From Desulfovibrio sp. (GTDB taxonomy: Bacteria > Desulfobacterota > Desulfovibrionia > Desulfovibrionales > Desulfovibrionaceae), in the NCBI RefSeq assembly GCF_014803725.1, contig NZ_JAAVBE010000007.1:45037-93533 (forward strand): 48,497 bases of DNA. Reading direction: 5' to 3'. Of the stretch, positions 17,214-26,835 are shown in pieces. The position numbers were made by a program, and so were the translations under genes. Under the pieces are notes generated by a model. That model had not been told where the DNA came from, ran no database searches, and was given only the letters and a program-made list of their open reading frames with translations. Within the stretch, counting starts at the first letter, position 1. Every line of letters begins with the position of its first letter.

Positions 17214-19085
17214 ATGGCCGCCCATAACGCCCCCGTTCATGAAGAGAACGCGGAAGACATCATCGACCTCACCGAACTCATCGAAAGGGGCGACGCCGCG
17301 CCCGCCGCTGACGCCGGCGCGCAGCCCGACAACGAAGATGCGGAAATAGAAGCCCTGCTCGCCCAGATGGACGCCAGCGACGGCGCGAGCTTCAGCAAGG
17401 GCCCGGCCGCGCCGCTGGACGCCCCGGCTCCCGGCGCCGCCCCCGTGGTGGACCCCAACGAACAGCTCGACATGTCCGACATGGGCGACATCGACAACCT
17501 GCTCGCCTCCCTGGACATCCCGCCGCAGCCCCAGGAAAGCGCGTCTACGGCTGCCGCGCCCACAGCGGCTCCGGCTGCCGCGCCGCAAGCCGCCATGCCG
17601 CAAGACCTTGACGCCGCCATGGACGAACTCCTCGGCGGCAGCACGCCGCCACCCGCCGCGCCCGCGGCCCCTGCGGCAACGGCTGAAGCCTCAGACACCA
17701 TGCTGCAAGATCTCGACGCGGCCATGGACGAACTGCTCGGCGGCGACGCCCCCACGCCGCCCCCGCCGCCGGCCGAGCCCGCTGGCGCCCCCAGCGTGGA
17801 AGACCTGCTGGCAGCGGCAGCCATGCCGACAGCGCCCAAGGCCGAAGCGCCGGCGGCGCCCGACCTGGAGGCCGATCTCGACGCCCTGCTCGGCGACCCG
17901 GCCCTTGCGCCCCAAGCCGCGCCGGCTCCGGCCCCCGCGCCAGGCGAGCCCGACCTTGAAGCCGACCTCGCCAGCCTGCTGACCTCGCTGGACGCCGAGA
18001 AGGCGGCCGCGCCCGAAGCGCCGGCTGCCGACACCGCCGCCCCCTCCTTCGAGGACCTGATGGCGGCTGCCGCGCCGCAACCTGAGCCGGCCCCAGAGCC
18101 CGCGCCGGAACCGGCTTTCGCCCCGGAACCCGAGATCCCGGCCGCGGTGGTGGAAGAAGCGGTGGCGGAAGAAACCGCCCTCACCGTGGAGGCCGCGGCG
18201 CCCCAAGCCGCGCCTGCGCCAGAGCCGGCGCCAGAACCCACGGAAGACCTGCCGCCCATCGAAGCCGAATTTACCGAGATGCCCCCGGCGGACGAGCCGG
18301 AGCTGCCCGCCGCCCCGGCAGATGAGGCGCTGCTGCCCGAAGTGGAGGCGGCCGCCCCCAGCCCTGAGCCGGAGCTTGAGACAGCCGCGGCTGCCGTGGC
18401 AGCGGAAGCCGCGTTCGTGGCGCCCGCAGACGAGGCAGCCCCGAGCGCCGAAGCCATTGCCGAGCCCGGGGACATGACGCCCGAGGAAAGCCCCGCCGCC
18501 GAAGAAGCGGCCCCCGAGCCTGTTGCGGCCGCACCGGAAGCGGCCCCCGAGCCCGAGGCGCCCGCGGAGCCCGAGGCAGCCCCCGAGGCGCAGGCAGGCC
18601 CCGGAGAGCAGGCGCCGCCGGCCCCCGAAGCCGCCACCGTACCGGCCTCGGCCCTGCTCGCCGCCACCGAGGATTTTGCCGCCCTGGCCCGCGCCCTTGG
18701 CGAGCGCCTGCGCCAGTGCGAGGCCGACCTCGCGGCGGCCCGCGCGCGCATCGAGGCGCTGGAGCACTCTGCCGCCGATTCCGTCTCCCTGGGCGACCTG
18801 TTGCGCGAGGGCAGCCCCCTGCACAACGGTTTTGCCGCGCTCATCGCCTCCTCGGTGGGGCAGGCGCTCAAGGACACGCCGCCGCCCGTGCACATGCCCG
18901 AAGGGCTGGAGAGCCGTCTCGCCACCCTCGAGACGCGGCAGAAAAGCGTGCTCGCGCGCATGGACGCCATCGAGGCGCGCCTCGACAACCTCGAGCCGCG
19001 CTTCAACGAAGAGGTCGGCAAGGCTGCGGCCAGCGCCGTGGCGCGCATCCTGCGCGAAGAGATCAGCCGCCTCGCCGGCGGCTAG
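17214..19085 (+). CDS. Long Ala/Pro/Glu-rich protein with repeated acidic Leu motifs
   Basis: I do not recognise this 623-residue protein. It has no signal peptide. Residues 1-490 are low-complexity Ala/Pro/Glu, surely disordered, with short acidic amphipathic motifs at intervals: QDLDAAMDELLGG twice, then SVEDLLAAAA, DLEADLDALLG, DLEADLASLLTSLD and SFEDLMAAAA. The C-terminal 125 residues are ordered: a coiled coil (ALARALGERLRQCEADLAAA), then SLGDLLREGSPLHNGFAALI, and a final helical part with ESRLATLETRQKSVLARMDA. The design suggests a scaffold whose linear motifs bind a partner repeatedly while the tail oligomerises. GAGG precedes the ATG. It sits between cytochrome c3 and the small gene before ubiE. 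Confidence 0.75.
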   Translation: MAAHNAPVHEENAEDIIDLTELIERGDAAPAADAGAQPDNEDAEIEALLAQMDASDGASFSKGPAAPLDAPAPGAAPVVDPNEQLDMSDMGDIDNLLASLDIPPQPQESASTAAAPTAAPAAAPQAAMPQDLDAAMDELLGGSTPPPAAPAAPAATAEASDTMLQDLDAAMDELLGGDAPTPPPPPAEPAGAPSVEDLLAAAAMPTAPKAEAPAAPDLEADLDALLGDPALAPQAAPAPAPAPGEPDLEADLASLLTSLDAEKAAAPEAPAADTAAPSFEDLMAAAAPQPEPAPEPAPEPAFAPEPEIPAAVVEEAVAEETALTVEAAAPQAAPAPEPAPEPTEDLPPIEAEFTEMPPADEPELPAAPADEALLPEVEAAAPSPEPELETAAAAVAAEAAFVAPADEAAPSAEAIAEPGDMTPEESPAAEEAAPEPVAAAPEAAPEPEAPAEPEAAPEAQAGPGEQAPPAPEAATVPASALLAATEDFAALARALGERLRQCEADLAAARARIEALEHSAADSVSLGDLLREGSPLHNGFAALIASSVGQALKDTPPPVHMPEGLESRLATLETRQKSVLARMDAIEARLDNLEPRFNEEVGKAAASAVARILREEISRLAGG

Positions 19086-19225
19086 GGGCGGCGCGCTTGC
19101 CAAGCAGACGGCGAACGCCTATGCTCGCCCGGCCCCGCCTGAGCGCGGGGCGCCCCGGACCTCGCTACGGCCGGGGCCAACATGCGACAACAAAAAGGGC
19201 GGGGGCTCCCGTTTCCGTTCTTTTC

Positions 19226-19285
19226 CCCGTCCAGGTGCGCGACCCGCTGTGGGTTCTGCGGCCATTCCCCAGGGACGGGTTTTTT
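19226..19285 (+). terminator. Possible terminator with long loop
   Basis: CCCGTCC (19,226-19,232) pairs with GGACGGG (19,273-19,279), followed by six T residues. The 40-base loop holds a further CCCGC/GTGGG-type stem. It would end the preceding transcript. Confidence 0.4.
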
Positions 19286-19316
19286 CCCCGGCTCATGCCG
19301 GGCGGATGGCAGAGCC

Positions 19317-19571
19317 GTGGACAAGGACAGCAGGGAAGCGCTTCAGGTCGCCAAGGAACTGACCGCCAAGTTCATCGAGACGCGCACGGTCTCGCCGGGA
19401 AATTTCGCGGAGATCTTCCCGGCGGTCTACTGCGTGGTGGCGCGGGCCATCGCCCAGTCGGCCACGCATGCCGCGGGCGCTGACGACGCCGGCGACACTC
19501 CCGAGTCTGCGGCCCCGCATGCTGACGGCGCCCGCAACGCGCCGCGCCGCCCCGGCGGAGAGCGCGAATGA
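19317..19571 (+). CDS. Small conserved-looking protein upstream of ubiE
   Basis: An 84-residue frame starting at GTG 19,317 (VDKDSREALQVAKELTAKFI). The first 45 residues look like real protein: an amphipathic helix followed by VSPGNFAEIFPAVYCVVARAIAQ; the rest is Ala/Gly-rich and probably disordered. I recall similar short N-terminal sequences in small uncharacterised Desulfovibrio proteins but cannot name a function. The start is chosen because upstream codons read as low-complexity sequence across a probable terminator; no strong ribosome site is visible. Its stop overlaps the ubiE ATG (ATGA), suggesting translational coupling. Confidence 0.6.
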   Translation: MDKDSREALQVAKELTAKFIETRTVSPGNFAEIFPAVYCVVARAIAQSATHAAGADDAGDTPESAAPHADGARNAPRRPGGERE

Positions 19572-20299
19572 ACGGCTCCCAGGGGCTGCCGCAGCCGGGG
19601 GGCGGCCCGGGCCATGACCAGGCCGTCGCGGGCATGTTCGGCCGCATCGCGTCGTGGTATGACTTCCTGAACCGCCTTTTGAGCCTCGGCATCGACCAGC
19701 ACTGGCGGCGCGTGCTCGCGGAGAGCGCAAGGCCCGGCGACGGCCTCGCCCTCGACCTCGCCGCCGGCACGCTGGACGTGTCGCTCGCCCTGCGCCGCGT
19801 GGCGCCCAAGGCCACGGTGGCCGCCATGGATTTCTGCCCGCCCATGCTGGCCCGCGGGCGCCGCAAGCTCAAGGGGGCAAACCTCGCGCGCATCCTGCCC
19901 GTGGCGGCGGACGCCCGGCGCCTCCCTGTCCGTGACGGCGCGGCCCACTGCATCACCATGGCCTTTGGCATCCGCAACATCGCGCCCCGGGGGGCGGCCT
20001 TCGCGGAGATGCTCCGCGTGCTCCGGCCCGGGGGCCGGGCCTGCATCCTGGAATTCGGCTCGGGCCGGGAGCGCATCTGGGGCGGCGTCTACAACGCCTA
20101 CCTGAACCACCTCCTGCCGCTGGTGGGCAGGGTCTTTTCGCACGACGGCGCCTACGGCTATCTTGCCGAGAGCATCCGTGCCTTTCCCACGGCCGAGGAA
20201 CTGGCCGGCGAGATGCGCGAGGCCGGCTTTGCGCGCGTGTGGTATAAGAAGCTCACTTCGGGCATCGTGTGCCTGCATGTGGGGGAAAAGAGCGCCTGA
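19568..20299 (+). CDS. ubiE: Demethylmenaquinone methyltransferase (UbiE/MenG family)
   Basis: SAM-dependent C-methylation of demethylmenaquinone, the last step of menaquinone synthesis, at the membrane face. Family blocks are visible in the 243 residues: MFGRIASWYDFLNRLLSLGID, the SAM loop ALDLAAGTLDVSLAL (with T where GTGD is usual), FGIRNI, EMLRVLRPGGRACILEF and YGYLAESIRAFPTAEELAGEMREAGF. It overlaps the upstream small gene by four bases. About 1.6 kb downstream lie mqnB and a polyprenyl synthase, so three menaquinone genes are near each other. As Desulfovibrio makes menaquinone rather than ubiquinone, menG would be an equally good name. Confidence 0.92.
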   Translation: MNGSQGLPQPGGGPGHDQAVAGMFGRIASWYDFLNRLLSLGIDQHWRRVLAESARPGDGLALDLAAGTLDVSLALRRVAPKATVAAMDFCPPMLARGRRKLKGANLARILPVAADARRLPVRDGAAHCITMAFGIRNIAPRGAAFAEMLRVLRPGGRACILEFGSGRERIWGGVYNAYLNHLLPLVGRVFSHDGAYGYLAESIRAFPTAEELAGEMREAGFARVWYKKLTSGIVCLHVGEKSA

Positions 20300-20304
20300 C
20301 GGCG

Positions 20305-20499
20305 CTACGCGCCGAGCCAGACGAGGAAGAGCCCTGCCGCCATGGCGGCGAGGCCGGCGCCGCGCAGGGCGGCGTCAGGCTCGCGCAAAAGGCGCCGCAT
20401 GGCCCGGCGCATGCCGCCGGGAGCGAGCGCCCAGACAAGGCCCTCGAAAACCAGGGCCAGGCCCGCGGCGCGCAGGAGCAGGGGCAAGTCGAGGTGCAT
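20305..20499 (-). CDS. Small membrane protein, DUF2065/YjeT-like
   Basis: A 64-residue protein with two hydrophobic helices: LLLRAAGLALVFEGLVWALAP and GAGLAAMAAGLFLVWLGA, joined by a basic loop (GGMRRAMRRLLREPD). This two-helix layout, with a Pro/Gly turn and a final WLG, is that of the DUF2065 (YjeT) family, whose function is unknown. It converges on ubiE, leaving five bases between stops, and is divergent from the sugar dehydrogenase gene. The ribosome site is poor: AAGGGG sits almost against the ATG. Confidence 0.75.
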   Translation of the reverse strand: MHLDLPLLLRAAGLALVFEGLVWALAPGGMRRAMRRLLREPDAALRGAGLAAMAAGLFLVWLGA

Positions 20500-20568
20500 G
20501 CCCCTTGGTGCGGGAAAATCCCGTTTTTGTAAAGCCCCGGGCGCCATCGGCCCGGCAGGGGATGGGAC

Positions 20569-21882
<1,314 letters not shown>

Positions 21883-22641
21883 GTGCCGGAGGGGGCGCTC
21901 CTCGTCTGCGCGGCCACCGCGGCCGAACTGGCCCACGCAGCCCCGGGCCTCGTCAGCGAGGATGGCCTGCGGGAGCTTACGCCCGTGCCCGTGCGGCTCA
22001 AGGGGCGGCCGGCGCTTTTCTGCGTCACCGGCGTGGGGCCGGTCAACGCGGCGCTCGCCATGGGCTTCTGCTTCGGCCTCACCAGCGGAAGCGGCGGGGA
22101 GGCCGGGCAGCCCGCCGGAGGGGGGCTGCGCATCGGCGCGGTGCTCAATGTGGGCCTTGCCGGCGCCTTTGACCTCGCGGCGACGCCCCTGCGCGCCCTG
22201 TGCCTCGTGGAGGAGGAGATCTGGCCCGAATACGGCCTCAATGACGGCACTTCCGTCACGGCGCGGGCCTTCAGCTATCCCCTGTGGCGCAAGGCCGACG
22301 GCGCGCCCGAGGATGTGTATGACCGCGTAAGGCTCGCGCCTGCGGAGGCGCTCGGCGCCCGCGAGCCCGCGCCCGGTGCCTTCCTGCCCCGGCGTTCGCT
22401 CACCGTGGCCGGGGTGAGCGCCAGTTTCGCCCGCGCGCGGGAGATGGCCAACCGCCATCGCGCGGAGCTCGAAAACATGGAGGGCTTTGCCGTGGCCTAT
22501 GCCTGCGCCCGGGCCGGCGTGCCCTGCGTGGAGGTGCGCGCGGTCTCCAACAAGGTGGGCCCGCGTGCCGCGGACGAAAAGGACTTTCCCGGCGCACTGG
22601 CCGCGCTGGCGGGCGTGTTGCCCGCGCTCGGGCTGGCCTGA
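21883..22641 (+). CDS. mqnB: Futalosine hydrolase
   Basis: Cleaves futalosine to dehypoxanthinyl futalosine and hypoxanthine in the futalosine route to menaquinone, in the cytoplasm. The 252-residue protein has the nucleosidase-phosphorylase fold: LLVCAATAAELAHA at the start, VTGVGPVNAALAMG, LNVGLAGAF and the C-terminal ENMEGFAVAYACARAGVPCVEVRAVSNKVGPR, where the NMEG Glu binds the ribose. It starts with GTG immediately after the upstream TAG, so translation is coupled. A 10-residue Gly-rich insert (SGSGGEAGQPAGGG) lengthens a loop. A generic nucleosidase is the alternative, but the neighbouring ubiE and polyprenyl synthase support MqnB. Confidence 0.88.
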   Translation: MPEGALLVCAATAAELAHAAPGLVSEDGLRELTPVPVRLKGRPALFCVTGVGPVNAALAMGFCFGLTSGSGGEAGQPAGGGLRIGAVLNVGLAGAFDLAATPLRALCLVEEEIWPEYGLNDGTSVTARAFSYPLWRKADGAPEDVYDRVRLAPAEALGAREPAPGAFLPRRSLTVAGVSASFARAREMANRHRAELENMEGFAVAYACARAGVPCVEVRAVSNKVGPRAADEKDFPGALAALAGVLPALGLA

Positions 22642-22686
22642 GCAGCAGCCGCCTGGGAGGCCGCCGCAAAGGAGAACAGTGAAGAC

Positions 22687-23658
22687 ATGGCTGAAACGCT
22701 TTTGAAGCAGCGCCTCGCAGAGGAGCTCCCGGCCGTGAACGCGGCCCTCGCCCGCGCGGCCGGGCGGCTGCCCGAGCCTGTGCGCCCGGTGGCGCGGCAC
22801 ATCCTCGAGGCCGGCGGCAAGCGCCTTCGGCCCTTCCTCACGGTTCTCATGGCGCGCCTTCTGGGCGACACGGACGACCGCATCTATGACCTCGCCGTGA
22901 CCATGGAAATGCTCCACGCGGCCACCCTGCTCCATGACGATGTGCTCGACGACGCGGCCAACAGGCGCGGCAAGCCGGCCGCGCATACCGAGTTCGGCGT
23001 GGCCCAGGCCATCCTCGCGGGGGACGCCCTGCTCTCCGGGGCCAACGCCCAGGTGGCGGACTTTGGCGACCCGCGCCTTTGCCTGTGCTTCTCCACGGCC
23101 ACCAGCGAGACCGCGGCCGGCGAGATACTGGAGATCGCGGCCCAGCGCCGCGTGGACGTGAGCGCCGAGGAATATGCGGCCATCGTGCGCGGCAAGACGG
23201 CGGCACTCATCGCGGCCTCCTGCGAGCTCGGGGCGCTGGCGGCCAACGCGGGGCCGGACGCCGTGGCCGCGGCCGCGGCCTATGGCGAAAATCTCGGTAT
23301 GGCCTTCCAGATCGTGGACGACGCGCTGGATTTCGCGCCCGAGGAAGAGACCGGCAAGCCCACGGGCGGCGACGTGCGCGAGGGCAAGCTCACGCCGCCC
23401 CTGCGCTTCTACCGGCTGAACCTCGGCGAGAACGAGCGCGCGGCCTTTGACGCGGCCTTTGTCTGCGGGCTCATGAGCGCGGCGGACGCGGCCGAGATCT
23501 CCCTGCGCGTGCGCGAGGGCGGCTTTGACCGCCGCGCCCGCGAGGAGGCCGGGGACTACCTCGAGGCCGCCCGGGGCGCGCTTTCGCGCCTGCCCGACGG
23601 CCCGGAACACCAGGTGCTTATGGAAATGACGGACTATGTCCGCGACCGCCGGCACTGA
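22687..23658 (+). CDS. trans-polyprenyl diphosphate synthase (IspB/HepT-like)
   Basis: Adds isopentenyl diphosphate units to make the long isoprenoid chain, probably the menaquinone side chain. The 323 residues contain GGKRLRPFLTVLMARL, the first aspartate-rich motif in LLHDDVLDDA with RRGKPA after it, LAGDALLSGA, and the second aspartate-rich motif in FQIVDDALDFAPEEETGKPTGGD. The residues before the first motif (MEMLHAATLLHDD) lack bulky aromatic stops near the DD, which fits a long-chain rather than farnesyl product. It lies 45 bases after mqnB on the same strand and 54 bases before purL. Confidence 0.9.
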   Translation: MAETLLKQRLAEELPAVNAALARAAGRLPEPVRPVARHILEAGGKRLRPFLTVLMARLLGDTDDRIYDLAVTMEMLHAATLLHDDVLDDAANRRGKPAAHTEFGVAQAILAGDALLSGANAQVADFGDPRLCLCFSTATSETAAGEILEIAAQRRVDVSAEEYAAIVRGKTAALIAASCELGALAANAGPDAVAAAAAYGENLGMAFQIVDDALDFAPEEETGKPTGGDVREGKLTPPLRFYRLNLGENERAAFDAAFVCGLMSAADAAEISLRVREGGFDRRAREEAGDYLEAARGALSRLPDGPEHQVLMEMTDYVRDRRH

Positions 23659-23712
23659 GAAGTAAAACCCGGGCCCACGCCGGGAAGGGAAATAACGAAG
23701 AAAGGAGTGGTC

Positions 23713-26712
23713 ATGCTCTACCGTCTGGAAGCGGGGCCGAAGCCCGGCCTGGAGGACGTTCAGGGGCGCAAGGTGGCGGAGCGCATCCGCGCGGCCCTGG
23801 GCCTTGCCGTGGGCCAGGTGCGCCTCGTCAAGATCTTCACCGCCGACGGCCTTGACGAAGCCCAGGCGCGCCGCCTGCTCGAGGACGCGGTCTGGCATGA
23901 CCCCATCCTCCAGCGCGCGGCCCTGGGCACGCTCCCGCCGCTCGCGCCCCTGCCGGACTGGTATGTGGAGGTCGGCTTCCGCCCCGGCGTCACGGACAAC
24001 GAGGGGCGCACCGCGCGCGACACCGCCGCCATGGTGCTGGGCATCCCGCGCGAGAGCCTTGCCGTCTACACGGCGCTCCAGTACCGCATCCACAACGACG
24101 CGGCCGCGCCGCTCGACCGCGGGCAGGTGGAGACCATCGCCCGCGACCTGCTCTGCAATACGCTCATCCAGCGCTTCCGCATCAAGAGCGCCGCCGAGTG
24201 GGCCGCGGAGCCGGACTTCCCGCCGCAGGCCGCCCGCGTCACCGGCGAGGCGCGCGCCGAGGTGGCCGTGGTGCCGCTCTCCTCCATGAGCGACGCGGAA
24301 CTTCTGGCCGCGAGCCGCGCCAACACCTGGGCGCTCAACCTTGACGAGCTCCACGCCATCCGCGACCACTTCGCCCGGCCCGACATCGCCGCCGCCCGCG
24401 CCAAGGCGGGACTCCCCGCAGACCCCACGGATGTGGAGATGGAGGCCCTGGCCCAGACCTGGTCCGAGCACTGCAAGCACAAGATCTTCGCCTCGGCCAT
24501 CGACTATACGGACGAGGACACGGGCCGGCACGAGCAGGTGGACAACCTCTACAAGACCTGCATCCGCGACGCCACGGCCATCCTGCGCGAGCGCCGGGGT
24601 GACAGGGACTATTGCAAGTCCGTGTTCAAGGACAATGCCGGGGTCATCGCCTTCATCAACGGCTACGACGCCTGCATCAAGGTGGAGACGCACAACAGCC
24701 CCTCCGCGCTCGACCCTTACGGCGGCGCGCTCACGGGCATCGTGGGCGTCAACCGCGACCCCATGGGCACGGGCATGGGCGCGGAGCTCATCTGCAATAC
24801 CGATGTTTTCTGCTTTGCGTCGCCCTTCTACGCCAAGGAGCTGCCGCCGCGCCTGCTGCACCCGCGCCGCGTGCTCGAGGGCGTGCGCGAGGGTGTGGAG
24901 CACGGCGGCAACAAGTCGGGCATCCCCACGGTCAACGGCTCCCTCGTCTTTGACGAGCGCTATCTCGGCAAGCCGCTGGTGTTTTGCGGCACCGTGGGCC
25001 TGCTGCCCACCGATGTCTGCGGGCGCCCGGGCTGGGAAAAGAATGCGGAGCCCGGCGACGCGGTGGTCATGGTGGGCGGGCGCATCGGCAAGGACGGCAT
25101 CCACGGCGCCACCTTCTCCTCGGAAGAGCTGCACGAGGGCTCGCCGGCCACGGCCGTGCAGATCGGCGACCCCATCACCCAGCGCAAGATGTATGACTTC
25201 CTGCTCAAGGCGCGCGACAAGGGGCTGTACAACGCCATCACGGACAACGGCGCGGGCGGGCTCTCCTCCTCGGTGGGCGAAATGGCCGAGGACACGGGCG
25301 GCTGCGTGCTGCACATCGACCGCGCGCCGCTCAAGTATGACGGGCTGTTGCCGTGGGAGGTGCTGCTCTCCGAGGCGCAGGAGCGCATGACCCTGGCCGT
25401 GCCGCAGGCGAAGCTCGACGAGTTCCTCGAACTTGCGAAGCGCATGGACGTGGAGGCCACGGCGCTCGGCGAATTCACCGAATCCGGCGTGTTCGAGGTG
25501 CGCTACGCGGGGCGCACCGTGGCCCTGCTCGACATGGCCTTTCTCCATGACGGCGTGCCGCAGCTGCGCCTCGAGGCCGTGTGGAAGCGCCCGGCCTTCC
25601 CTGACATCCGCATGGAGGGCCCCGGGGGCGACGAGGGCGCCTTCCTCAAAAAGATGCTCGGGCGCCTCAATATCTGTTCCAAGGAATATATCATCCGCCA
25701 GTATGACCACGAGGTGCGCGGCGGCAGCGTCATCAAGCCCCTGGTGGGCGCGCTGCGCGACGGCCCGGGCGACGCGGCCGTGCTGCGGCCGCTGCTGGAG
25801 TCGGACGCGGGCCTCGTGCTGAGCCACGGCATCTGCCCCAAGTTCAGCGACTATGACACCTACTGGATGATGGCCAATGCCATGGATGAGGCCATCCGCA
25901 ACGCCGTGGCCGTGGGCGGCGACCCGGACGCGCTGGCCGGCGTGGACAACTTCTGCTGGTGCGACCCGGTGTGGACCGAGGCCAATGCCGAGGGGCGCTA
26001 CAAGCTCGCCCAGCTCGTGCGCGCCTGTTGGGCCTTGCGCCAGTTCTCGCTGGCGTTCGGGCTGCCCTGCATCTCCGGCAAGGACTCCATGAAGAACGAC
26101 TACTTGGGGGGCGGCGAGCGCATCTCCATCCCGCCCACGGTGCTCTTCTCGGTCATCGGCGTCATCCGCAATGTCACGGCCGCGCAGACCTCGGACTTCA
26201 AGCGCGAGGGCGACTTCATCTACCTGCTCGGCGGCACCTGGCGCGAGATGGCGGGCAGCGAGGCCGCCTCGGAGCTCGGCCTTTCCGGCGGCCTCGTGCC
26301 CCGGGTGGACGCGGCGAGCGCCCTTGCCCGGTATCGCGGCCTCTCCGCGCTCATGGGCCAGCGCGCGCTCTCGGCCTGCCATGACTGCTCGGACGGCGGC
26401 CTCGCTGTGGCGCTCGCCGAAATGTGCATCGGCGGCCGCCTCGGCGCGGACATCGACCTCGACGCCGTGCCCGCCCTCGAGCCCATGAGCCGCTTCGAGC
26501 TGCTTTACAGCGAGAGCGCGAGCCGCCTTGTCGTGAGCGTGCGGCCCGACCTCGCGCCGCTGCTGGACGCCCTCGGCATGTGGCAGATATGCCGCCGCAT
26601 CGGCACCGTGACAGGCACGGGCGCGCTCACCCTGCGCAGCGGCGACAGCACGGTGCTTACAGAAAAGGTGGATGACCTCGCCCGGGCCTTCAAGGCCACG
26701 CTGGACTGGTAG
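23713..26712 (+). CDS. purL: Phosphoribosylformylglycinamidine synthase, PurS-PurL fusion without glutaminase
   Basis: ATP-dependent amidation of FGAR to FGAM, step four of purine synthesis. The 999-residue protein is neither the small PurL (about 740) nor the large one (about 1,290). An N-terminal PurS-like segment (residues 1-80) leads into the PurL core, with QTWSEHCKHKIF near 255, VKVETHNSPSALDPYGGA near 320, the GKDSMKNDY block near 795 and the second ATP loop HDCSDGGLAVALAEM near 895. No C-terminal class-I glutaminase is present, so a separate PurQ must supply ammonia. The ATG at 23,713 has AAAGGAG five bases upstream; a GTG six bases earlier lies inside that site. A strong terminator follows. 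Confidence 0.92.
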   Translation: MLYRLEAGPKPGLEDVQGRKVAERIRAALGLAVGQVRLVKIFTADGLDEAQARRLLEDAVWHDPILQRAALGTLPPLAPLPDWYVEVGFRPGVTDNEGRTARDTAAMVLGIPRESLAVYTALQYRIHNDAAAPLDRGQVETIARDLLCNTLIQRFRIKSAAEWAAEPDFPPQAARVTGEARAEVAVVPLSSMSDAELLAASRANTWALNLDELHAIRDHFARPDIAAARAKAGLPADPTDVEMEALAQTWSEHCKHKIFASAIDYTDEDTGRHEQVDNLYKTCIRDATAILRERRGDRDYCKSVFKDNAGVIAFINGYDACIKVETHNSPSALDPYGGALTGIVGVNRDPMGTGMGAELICNTDVFCFASPFYAKELPPRLLHPRRVLEGVREGVEHGGNKSGIPTVNGSLVFDERYLGKPLVFCGTVGLLPTDVCGRPGWEKNAEPGDAVVMVGGRIGKDGIHGATFSSEELHEGSPATAVQIGDPITQRKMYDFLLKARDKGLYNAITDNGAGGLSSSVGEMAEDTGGCVLHIDRAPLKYDGLLPWEVLLSEAQERMTLAVPQAKLDEFLELAKRMDVEATALGEFTESGVFEVRYAGRTVALLDMAFLHDGVPQLRLEAVWKRPAFPDIRMEGPGGDEGAFLKKMLGRLNICSKEYIIRQYDHEVRGGSVIKPLVGALRDGPGDAAVLRPLLESDAGLVLSHGICPKFSDYDTYWMMANAMDEAIRNAVAVGGDPDALAGVDNFCWCDPVWTEANAEGRYKLAQLVRACWALRQFSLAFGLPCISGKDSMKNDYLGGGERISIPPTVLFSVIGVIRNVTAAQTSDFKREGDFIYLLGGTWREMAGSEAASELGLSGGLVPRVDAASALARYRGLSALMGQRALSACHDCSDGGLAVALAEMCIGGRLGADIDLDAVPALEPMSRFELLYSESASRLVVSVRPDLAPLLDALGMWQICRRIGTVTGTGALTLRSGDSTVLTEKVDDLARAFKATLDW

Positions 26713-26737
26713 CGAGCGGAAAACGCCCCTCAAAAAT

Positions 26738-26790
26738 GCAAAACTTCCCCGGGAATGACGCGGGCCGCGCCATTCCCGGGGGAGTTTTCA
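26738..26790 (+). terminator. Intrinsic terminator after purL
   Basis: AAAACTTCCCCGGGAATG pairs with CATTCCCGGGGGAGTTTT with one bulge, around a GC-rich loop. Flanking A and T tracts mean it may also act on the converging galE transcript. Confidence 0.85.
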
Positions 26791-26835
26791 GTCATTACAG
26801 GTCTTTTCGGGGCATAGGGGCCGGTCGGGCGCCGT

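Noticed and set aside
17237..19048. 603-codon minus-strand Ser/Ala/Gly-rich frame opposite the Ala/Pro/Glu protein
   Set aside because: Both frames are low complexity, but the plus strand has a ribosome site, a structured C-terminal coiled coil and regular acidic motifs.
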